A stretch of DNA of 8,799 nucleotides from positions 1 to 8,799 of the forward strand of contig JAGCYR010000083.1 of NCBI GenBank assembly GCA_017960705.1, read 5' to 3'. A program made the translations under genes and the position numbers. The notes under the pieces were generated by a model that was not told where the DNA came from, searched no databases, and saw only the letters and a list, made by a program, of their open reading frames with translations. This stretch comes from Clostridia bacterium. GTDB lineage: Bacteria; Bacillota; Clostridia; Oscillospirales; CAG-272. This document shows positions 1 to 4,247 of the stretch, one piece after another. How positions within the stretch are numbered: the first letter of the stretch is position 1; each line of letters starts with the position of its first letter.

Positions 1-74
1 AAAGATCCCGACGAAGCGGAAATGAGGCAGAAAGCGAGCGCACTGCCGACAACGGCTTTTTTCCAATCGTTCAT
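1..74 (-). CDS. N-terminus of unidentified protein with hydrophobic leader (partial, runs off window)
   Basis: Reading leftward from an ATG at 74-72 gives 24 codons before the window ends: a short polar and basic start (MNDWKK) followed by a hydrophobic stretch (AVVGSALAFCLISA) and then SSGS. This looks like a signal peptide or a first membrane segment. The CLISA stretch is not a clear lipobox. The gene begins 16 bases after the stop codon of the upstream dehydrogenase, on the same strand, so it is probably the next gene of the same operon. A weak purine-rich ribosome site (AAAAAGGG) lies about 11 bases upstream. The product cannot be identified from so little sequence, and the reading frame beyond the edge is unknown. 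The alternative is that this ATG is not a true start. Confidence 0.5.
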   Translation of the reverse strand, partial: MNDWKKAVVGSALAFCLISASSGS

Positions 75-90
75 TATGACGGTACCCTTT

Positions 91-1053
91 TTATACTATT
101 CTGGAACGCATACCGCCGGACAGGAAACTGCGGATACTTTGGCAGATATCATCAAGGCACCGTACCCGCGCTTCGTAGGCGCCCCACGCCATGTGCGGCG
201 TAAAGATCGCGCGGTCGGACGTGGCAAGGGCGGCAATCGGATGCTCCTTCGCCATAGGTTCCCTCGCGTACACGTCGGAGCCGATCCCGCCGAGTTTCCC
301 CGCGAGCAGAGCGTCGGCGACCGCTTGTTCGTCCCAGACACCGCCGCGCGCCGCGTTGACTACGATCGCGTCGGATTTCATCAGGGAAAGCCGTTCGCGG
401 GAGAGCAGATTCCGCGTTCCGTCGTTCAGAGGAACGTGCAAGGTCACGACGTCCGATTGCCGCAGCAGTTCGTCAAGCGGCAGTACTTCGTCGGGTTCGT
501 TCCCCACGGGGTTGTTGCGCGTGCAGACGACACGACACCCGAGCGCGTTTGCGACGGCGGCGACCTTGCGCCCGATATTTCCGTAGCCGACGACGCCCCA
601 GGTCTTGCCCGCCAGCTCGTGATAGACAGGGATCAGGCGGTTGTGCTCCGTTCCGGCGGAATAGCGCCCCGAACGAACGTACTCGTCGTATTCCCGCAGA
701 TGCGAGAACAGAGACAGAACCAAGGAGAGCGTGATCTGCGCTACGCTGTCGGTCGAATAACCGACCACGTTGCAGACCCCGATCCCAGCTTCGCGGCAGT
801 ACGCCGTGTCGACGTTGTCGAAGCCGGTCGCGGTGATGCAGATCAGTTTCAAATTCTTCGCTCCGGCGAGGTTATTTCCCCCGAGCTTCACCTTGTTCAG
901 GACGGCGATATCGGCGTCGGCGATCCGTTCGGCGACCAGCTCAGGCGGTGTCTCGCGATAGATCGCGACCTCCCCGAACTCCGAGAGCGGTGAGAGCGAA
1001 AGGTCGTCGCCGAGCGTTCCGGCGTCGAGTACGGCGATCTTCAAACGGTCCAT
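91..1053 (-). CDS. D-2-hydroxyacid dehydrogenase, glycerate dehydrogenase / hydroxypyruvate reductase-like
   Basis: A 320-residue cytoplasmic oxidoreductase of the D-isomer-specific 2-hydroxyacid dehydrogenase family, which interconverts 2-oxoacids and D-2-hydroxyacids using NAD(P)H. The Rossmann fingerprint GYGNIG is at residues 156-161. The catalytic triad is in place: Arg236 in NAARGG, Glu265 in YAREP and His287 in TPHMAWG. The TPHxAW sequence followed by EAR is typical of the glycerate dehydrogenase branch, so glycerate/hydroxypyruvate is the best substrate guess, but motifs do not fix the substrate. The loop after the second Rossmann strand (CTRNN, 177-181) lacks the acidic residue usual in NAD-specific members, which hints at NADP(H). 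The ATG at 1053 lies one base past the rpe stop, with GAGAGG about 7 bases upstream inside the rpe end, so the two genes are probably translationally coupled. Length is normal for the family. Confidence 0.9.
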   Translation of the reverse strand: MDRLKIAVLDAGTLGDDLSLSPLSEFGEVAIYRETPPELVAERIADADIAVLNKVKLGGNNLAGAKNLKLICITATGFDNVDTAYCREAGIGVCNVVGYSTDSVAQITLSLVLSLFSHLREYDEYVRSGRYSAGTEHNRLIPVYHELAGKTWGVVGYGNIGRKVAAVANALGCRVVCTRNNPVGNEPDEVLPLDELLRQSDVVTLHVPLNDGTRNLLSRERLSLMKSDAIVVNAARGGVWDEQAVADALLAGKLGGIGSDVYAREPMAKEHPIAALATSDRAIFTPHMAWGAYEARVRCLDDICQSIRSFLSGGMRSRIV

Positions 1054-1054
1054 T

Positions 1055-1699
1055 TCAGCCTCTCAAAGCGCGGATGTTCGCCGCCTTGTCGGTGCCCTTG
1101 AAGACCGAGGAACCCGCGACGAGGATATCCGCCCCCGCCTCTCTTACCGCCGCGGCGGTCTCGGCGTTGATCCCACCGTCGGCTTCCAGTTCGACGGGGA
1201 GCCCGAGGCGGTCAATCTCGCGGCGCAGTTCGGCGATCTTGGAGAGCGTTTCGGGGATCAGCTTCTGTCCGCCGAAGCCGGGTTCGACCGTCATTTCCAG
1301 CACCAGATCGACGTACGGAAGATACGGGAACAGGGCGCTGGCGGGCGTTCTCGGACGGAGACCCAGCCCCGCCTTCGCTCCCTTGTCGTGAACAAGCTTG
1401 CAGAACGCGACGGGATCTTTCACAGCCTCGAGGTGCGCGCAGACGATATCGGCGCCCGCGTCGATCATCCGCTCGGCGTAGAGCTCGGGTCTGGCGATCA
1501 TCAGATGCGCGTCGAAGACCATTTTGCTCTGTTTTTTCGCCGCGGCGATGATCGGGAACCCGAAACTGAAGTTCGGGACGAAAACGCCGTCCATCACGTC
1601 GAGGTGCAGATACTCCGCGCCGGCGCGTTCGATCTCGGCGATCTCCTCCCCCATCTTCAAAAAGTCGCAGGAGAGAAGCGAAGGTGCGATCTTGACCAT
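1055..1699 (-). CDS. rpe: Ribulose-phosphate 3-epimerase
   Basis: A 214-residue (beta/alpha)8-barrel enzyme that interconverts D-ribulose 5-phosphate and D-xylulose 5-phosphate in the pentose phosphate pathway. It begins with the family hallmark KIAPSLLSCDF. Metal and catalytic residues are visible: His32 and Asp34 in LHLDVMDG, His65 in DAHLM and Asp174 in EADGGIN. The flexible-loop motif VEPGFGGQ is at 138-145 and the phosphate-binding GSS at 196-198. I chose the ATG at 1699 because it starts the protein where homologues start and has AAAGG about 8 bases upstream. The frame stays open to a TTG at 1789, but those 30 extra residues look unlike the family. It lies 208 bases downstream of ispF and one base upstream of the dehydrogenase. 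Length is typical. Confidence 0.95.
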   Translation of the reverse strand: MVKIAPSLLSCDFLKMGEEIAEIERAGAEYLHLDVMDGVFVPNFSFGFPIIAAAKKQSKMVFDAHLMIARPELYAERMIDAGADIVCAHLEAVKDPVAFCKLVHDKGAKAGLGLRPRTPASALFPYLPYVDLVLEMTVEPGFGGQKLIPETLSKIAELRREIDRLGLPVELEADGGINAETAAAVREAGADILVAGSSVFKGTDKAANIRALRG

Positions 1700-1907
1700 A
1701 TCTTTAACCTTTCCGTCGGTCGGGAACTCCGCCGACATGAATTGCATATTCTGCCAAGGGACTACGATCTGATCCAAACCGAAAAGCAAGATCCGTGTTC
1801 CCTGCCCGACGGCCGACGTTTCAAAGCAAGGACGTGTGATTTGTCTCGGTCGGGCAGATCACTTCGGGGCTATCCGACGCAAGCCGGATAGCCCGTTTTG
1901 CGTTGGT
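1700..1907. other. ispF-rpe intergenic gap with several dyad symmetries
   Basis: This 208-base gap separates two minus-strand operon genes whose neighbours are otherwise 1-20 bases apart or overlapping. It contains a 9-base inverted repeat (CTGCCCGAC 1802-1810 with GTCGGGCAG 1849-1857), a 10-base perfect hairpin (1867-1894), and an imperfect direct repeat starting AAAGCAAG at 1783 and 1823. It also contains GATCTG (1766-1771), complementary to CAGATC (1855-1860), which partly overlaps the first inverted repeat. These could form alternative RNA folds in an rpe leader. I found no match to a riboswitch, T-box or tRNA that I can recognise, and no clear promoter. The function is unknown. Confidence 0.5.
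1867..1904 (+). terminator. Hairpin with T-rich flank, terminator-like on the plus strand
   Basis: GGGCTATCCG (1867-1876) is the exact reverse complement of CGGATAGCCC (1885-1894), giving a 10-bp GC-rich stem with an 8-base loop. On the plus strand it is followed by GTTTTGCGTT, a broken T-tract. On the minus strand, where both flanking genes are read, no T-tract follows, so it is a poor terminator for ispF. The loop sequence ACGCAA (1877-1882) is also complementary to TTGCGT (1898-1903), a second nested dyad. It may stop antisense transcription or act as a processing or stability hairpin in the operon mRNA. I cannot tell which. Confidence 0.4.
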
Positions 1908-2375
1908 TCACTCAATAAGACAGACCGCGTGCGCCGCGATCCCGAGGCGTTCCCCGGTAAATCCGAGTCCCTCCTCGGTCGTCGCCTTGACGCTGACCCG
2001 GTCGATATCTATCCCAAGCGCGTCCGCGATCTTTTGCCGGATCCGGTCGATATAGGGACGGAGCCGCGGCTCCTCTGCGATCACCGTCGCGTCGATATTC
2101 GATATAACGTAGCCCTTATCTTCGAGCATCGCGCCGACGCGGGAAAGAAGCGTCAGACTGCAGACGCCGAGATAGGCGGGATCCTTGTCGGGGAAATGAA
2201 GCCCGATATCCCCGAGCGCCGCCGCCCCGAGCAGGGCGTCCATCACGGCGTGGGTGAGCACGTCGGCGTCGGAATGACCGAGAAGCCCCCGGTCGTGCGG
2301 GATCTTCACGCCGCCGAGGATCAGATCGCGCCCCTCGGCGAACCTGTGAACGTCGTATCCGTGTCCTATTCTCAT
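1908..2375 (-). CDS. ispF: 2-C-methyl-D-erythritol 2,4-cyclodiphosphate synthase
   Basis: A 155-residue enzyme, trimeric in the family, that converts 4-diphosphocytidyl-2-C-methyl-D-erythritol 2-phosphate to the 2,4-cyclodiphosphate plus CMP in the MEP isoprenoid pathway. It opens with the family start RIGHGYDVHRF. The zinc ligands Asp8 and His10 are there, with His42 in GHSDADVLTHA. GDIGLHFPD is at 55-63, and the C-terminal nucleotide-binding motif KATTEEGLGFTG is at 130-141. Length is normal and no motif is broken. Its ATG overlaps the ispD stop codon as ATGA (2372-2375), so translation is probably coupled and the two enzymes made together. The genes are adjacent but not fused, unlike the IspDF bifunctional form. 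A 208-base gap with dyads follows before rpe. Confidence 0.97.
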   Translation of the reverse strand: MRIGHGYDVHRFAEGRDLILGGVKIPHDRGLLGHSDADVLTHAVMDALLGAAALGDIGLHFPDKDPAYLGVCSLTLLSRVGAMLEDKGYVISNIDATVIAEEPRLRPYIDRIRQKIADALGIDIDRVSVKATTEEGLGFTGERLGIAAHAVCLIE

Positions 2376-3145
2376 TTCACGGTCTCCTTTTTCTCTCTTG
2401 CGCGGATCACCGCCTCCGCCCGGATCAGGTCGGAGGGGGTCGTCACCTTGAAATTGTCGTTCCCGCAGTCGACCGTGTAAACCGTCTGTCCCACCGCCTC
2501 AAACAAAGCGTTGTCGTCGGTGACGGAGGTCCCTTTCTTTTCGGCGTAGGCTGCGACCGCGATATAGAAGTCCCGGTCGAACGCCTGCGGGGTCGCCGCG
2601 GCGCGGAGCTGGGTGCGATCGAGCGTCTCTTTGATCCGTCCGCGCACGTCGACGCGTTTGACGGTATCGGTGACGGGATAGACCGCGGTAGCGGCGCGGC
2701 GGCGGTAAGCAAGGTCAACGACCGATCGGGTGATCTCGGGGGTCACGAGGCAGCGCGCCGCGTCGTGGATCGCAACGAACCGGCAGCCCTTCGACGCCGC
2801 TTCGACGCCGAGGAACGCCGACTTCTGGCGGGTATCCCCTCCCGCGATCACGGTTTTAAGCTTCGAAGAGATCTTATATTCGGCGCAGAGGTCTTTCACG
2901 TCTTGGATATCGCGTTCCCGCGTGACGATCACGATCTCGTCGATCGAAGGACAAGCGTCGAACGCGCGCACCGAGCGGATCAGGATCGGGACGCCGCAAA
3001 CCGAAAGGAACTGCTTCGGGACGTCTCCTCCCATTCGGGTAGAGCTTCCCGCGGCAAGGATCACCCCTGCCGTCCTCGGACGACGGCGCAGAGCGACGCG
3101 CAGTACGCCCGATACCAGTCCGGCAAGCCGTCTTCTCCGCTTCAT
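2372..3145 (-). CDS. ispD: 2-C-methyl-D-erythritol 4-phosphate cytidylyltransferase
   Basis: A 257-residue cytidylyltransferase that joins CTP and MEP to give CDP-methylerythritol in the MEP pathway. The nucleotide-binding signature AAGSSTRMGG is at 31-40, with the conserved Lys44 in PKQF. GGDTRQKSA is at 102-110, HDAAR at 127-131, TDTVK at 159-163, ATPQAF at 184-189, TDD at 209-211 and KVTTPSDL at 233-240. Small departures from the usual pattern are Ser35 for Gly in the signature loop, Cys132 for Pro after HDAAR, and ATPQ for QTPQ. The first 24 residues form an arginine-rich, possibly amphipathic segment that most homologues lack. The ATG at 3145 has AAGG 4-5 bases upstream and there is no later ATG before the signature, so I keep it. 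A GTG at residue 28 would leave almost no N-terminus. It starts 20 bases after the upstream unknown gene and overlaps ispF by 4 bases. Confidence 0.95.
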   Translation of the reverse strand: MKRRRRLAGLVSGVLRVALRRRPRTAGVILAAGSSTRMGGDVPKQFLSVCGVPILIRSVRAFDACPSIDEIVIVTRERDIQDVKDLCAEYKISSKLKTVIAGGDTRQKSAFLGVEAASKGCRFVAIHDAARCLVTPEITRSVVDLAYRRRAATAVYPVTDTVKRVDVRGRIKETLDRTQLRAAATPQAFDRDFYIAVAAYAEKKGTSVTDDNALFEAVGQTVYTVDCGNDNFKVTTPSDLIRAEAVIRAREKKETVK

Positions 3146-3165
3146 TCTACCTTGATCCCTTTCAC

Positions 3166-3501
3166 TTACTTATGATAATCGACGAAATAGATGGTGATCG
3201 ATCGGAAAGGCGAACCCGAAACCGAATCGGGTCCCCGCAGCACAACGCCGTCGCCCGAGAGCAGATCGGAGATCTCGACCTCCTCGACCGGGGTGCGGTA
3301 GATCACGTCGTTTGACGAGAAGATCAGAAGCTCCCCGTTCCGGACGCTGGCGTTCCCGCCGCGGCCGACGATGTTCTCGACGCCGTCCTTCATCTCGCCG
3401 ACGTAACGGATCGTCTGCCCGTGGAGGGCGTTCGCGCGTCTGTTCCGATCCTTTTTCGAGCCGGGTACGTCGGACAGACCGAAAAACCGTCTGAACTTCA
3501 C
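3166..3501 (-). CDS. Small conserved-looking protein of unknown function heading the isp operon
   Basis: I do not recognise this 111-residue protein. It starts with a GTG at 3501, preceded by a good ribosome site (AAAGGGG, 5 bases away), about 55 bases downstream of a predicted promoter, so expression is plausible. The N-terminal 25 residues are strongly basic (MKFRRFF, then KKDRNRR). The rest looks like alternating short beta strands with glycine and asparagine turns (for example ASVRNGELLIFSSNDVIYRT at 51-70), ending in a hydrophobic strand (SITIYFVDY, 101-109). There is no membrane segment, signal peptide, cysteine or obvious catalytic motif. A small beta-barrel or PH-like fold is possible but is only a guess from the residue pattern. 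It lies 20 bases upstream of ispD and is probably co-transcribed with it, which does not reveal its role. Confidence 0.7.
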   Translation of the reverse strand: MKFRRFFGLSDVPGSKKDRNRRANALHGQTIRYVGEMKDGVENIVGRGGNASVRNGELLIFSSNDVIYRTPVEEVEISDLLSGDGVVLRGPDSVSGSPFRSITIYFVDYHK

Positions 3502-3515
3502 GGGAGCCCCTTTCC

Positions 3516-3540
3516 GGACGCGTAATCGTGCGTCCTTTTT
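3516..3540 (+). terminator. Hairpin plus T-run beside the leftward operon's first ribosome site
   Basis: GGACGC (3516-3521) pairs with GCGTCC (3530-3535) around an 8-base loop, and two G-T pairs can extend the stem. On the plus strand it is followed at once by TTTTT, like an intrinsic terminator, yet no plus-strand gene precedes it. On the minus strand it falls in the 5' leader of the unknown gene, just upstream of the AAAGGGG ribosome site, where it could affect mRNA stability or translation. The stem is short, so the call is tentative. Confidence 0.35.
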
Positions 3541-3562
3541 CTATCTTGCTTTTCCCTTTTTA

Positions 3563-3591
3563 ATTATAACATATTCCAAAGGAAAAAGATA
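3563..3591 (-). promoter_or_regulatory. Predicted sigma-A promoter for the leftward isp operon (extended -10)
   Basis: On the minus strand a perfect TATAAT lies at 3568-3563, preceded by TG one base upstream (TGTTATAAT), which is an extended -10 element. The -35 region at about 17 bases is TATCTT, a poor match, but extended -10 promoters often tolerate this. Transcription would start near 3556, giving a leader of about 55 bases before the GTG at 3501. Confidence 0.65.
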
Positions 3592-3684
3592 TCCCTTTTT
3601 CAAAAAAAGCGTTTGCCCCGGTTTTTTGTCATCTTGCACAAATGAAAGCGTGCATTTTTGTTACATATTTTTTTATCAAGATGG

Positions 3685-3713
3685 TTGACAAGGGACGAAT
3701 AGTGGGGTATAAT
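3685..3713 (+). promoter_or_regulatory. Consensus sigma-A promoter for the mraZ/dcw operon
   Basis: TTGACA at 3685-3690 and TATAAT at 3708-3713 are both exact consensus hexamers, with the optimal 17-base spacer. Transcription would begin near 3720, about 99 bases upstream of the mraZ ATG. Such a strong promoter fits a repressed operon. The repeat array at 3720-3759 lies over the predicted start site. Confidence 0.88.
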
Positions 3714-3719
3714 TGTATC

Positions 3720-3759
3720 AAAGTGGTGGATGGTTACGCAAAGTTACGCAAATTTGTGG
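3720..3759 (+). promoter_or_regulatory. Putative MraZ operator: four 10-base direct repeats
   Basis: Four consecutive 10-base units follow the promoter: AAAGTGGTGG, ATGGTTACGC, AAAGTTACGC and AAATTTGTGG. The middle part also contains an exact tandem copy of GTTACGCAAA (3733-3752). Characterised MraZ operators are short direct repeats in a 10-base period upstream of mraZ (AAAGTG(T/G) plus three bases in Mollicutes, TGGG plus spacer in E. coli). The first unit fits the Mollicutes form exactly and the others fit in part. The array covers the predicted +1 to +40, where a bound repressor would block initiation or early elongation. That MraZ is the binder is an inference. Confidence 0.65.
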
Positions 3760-3818
3760 TATAAGTGATCCCAAAACCCACGCCGGACACCGAAAACGAA
3801 CGGAAGGAAACGGACAAG

Positions 3819-4244
3819 ATGACCTTTGTCGGCGAATACGAGCACACCCTTGACGCGAAGAACCGGGTCTTTATGCCCGCCCGCTTCCGCGAACAACTCG
3901 GAGAAAACTTCTTCGTGACCCGCAAGATGAACAAGAACTGCCTCGCGGTCTACACCTGTGAGAAGATGGATCAGATCTCGAGCCAGATCAACGCATTCCC
4001 CGATTCGGAGGTCAGCGAGATCAAGGAATTCCTGTTCTCGAAATCCGTACAGGCGACCCCCGACTCGAACGGACGGATCGTCCTTCCCCAGCAGATTCTA
4101 GATTACGCGAAGATCAAACGCGACGTCGTGATCATCGGCGCCGGCGATCATATCCAGATCTGGAACGCTGACCTCTGGCGTGAAAACGAGAAGGAACGCG
4201 ATATCGACAAGATCCGGCGCAATCTCGCCTCGATCGGTCTCTAA
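3819..4244 (+). CDS. mraZ: Transcriptional regulator MraZ
   Basis: A 141-residue DNA-binding protein made of two SpoVT-AbrB-type half-domains, known in the family as a ring-forming regulator of the dcw operon. It starts with the typical MTFVGEYEHTLDAKNR. The two DxxxR DNA-contact motifs are at 12-16 (DAKNR) and 82-86 (DSNGR), each followed by a short hydrophobic-Pro strand (VFMP, IVLP). The first motif has Asn where Gly is usual. The C-terminal half carries the conserved VVIIGAGDHIQIW (103-115). I start at the ATG at 3819, with AAGGA 10 bases upstream. The frame stays open to a GTG at 3765, but those 18 residues are not family-like and overlap the leader. It is the first gene of its operon, three bases before rsmH, and is probably autoregulated through the upstream repeats. 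Confidence 0.96.
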   Translation: MTFVGEYEHTLDAKNRVFMPARFREQLGENFFVTRKMNKNCLAVYTCEKMDQISSQINAFPDSEVSEIKEFLFSKSVQATPDSNGRIVLPQQILDYAKIKRDVVIIGAGDHIQIWNADLWRENEKERDIDKIRRNLASIGL

Positions 4245-4247
4245 ACC

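Larger units (their letters stand above)
3502..3818. promoter_or_regulatory. AT-rich divergent control region between the isp and dcw operons
   Basis: This 317-base gap without a gene is much richer in A and T than the coding sequence on either side. It holds, from left to right: a hairpin next to the ribosome site of the leftward operon (3516-3535), a leftward extended -10 promoter (about 3563-3591), A/T tracts, a short dyad TGCAC/GTGCA (3635-3654), a rightward consensus promoter (3685-3713), a four-unit 10-base repeat (3720-3759), and the mraZ leader with its ribosome site (AAGGA 3804-3808). No tRNA or recognisable riboswitch was seen. Confidence 0.8.

Noticed and set aside
22..993. Plus-strand open frame of 323 codons
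   Set aside because: It is antisense to the dehydrogenase gene, whose product has complete family motifs. The residue make-up (Arg, Asp and Val rich) is typical of a shadow frame in GC-rich sequence.
1700..1789. Longer rpe beginning at TTG 1789
   Set aside because: The added 30 residues do not resemble the family, while the ATG at 1699 has a ribosome site and gives the standard N-terminus.
1750..1900. tRNA, 6S RNA or c-di-GMP riboswitch in the ispF-rpe gap
   Set aside because: There is no T-arm GTTCGANTC, no cloverleaf, no recognisable 6S closing stem, and the GACGCAA similarity to the c-di-GMP class lacks the rest of the motif.
1836..2480. Plus-strand open frame of 214 codons over ispF
   Set aside because: Antisense to ispF and the ispD end, low-complexity basic/acidic composition, no family motif.
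1908..3145. Fused bifunctional IspDF
   Set aside because: ispD has its own TGA stop overlapping the ispF ATG, so two separate proteins are made.
3635..3654. TGCAC/GTGCA dyad followed by TTTTT as a terminator
   Set aside because: A five-base stem with a 10-base loop is too weak, and there is no gene upstream on the plus strand. It could be an operator half-site pair, but nothing supports that.
3760..3765. Second -10 element TATAAG downstream of the repeats
   Set aside because: No usable -35 lies 16-18 bases upstream, and the consensus promoter at 3685-3713 explains transcription.
3765..3818. Longer mraZ beginning at GTG 3765
   Set aside because: It adds 18 charged residues unlike MraZ and has no proper ribosome site. 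The ATG at 3819 gives the canonical start.
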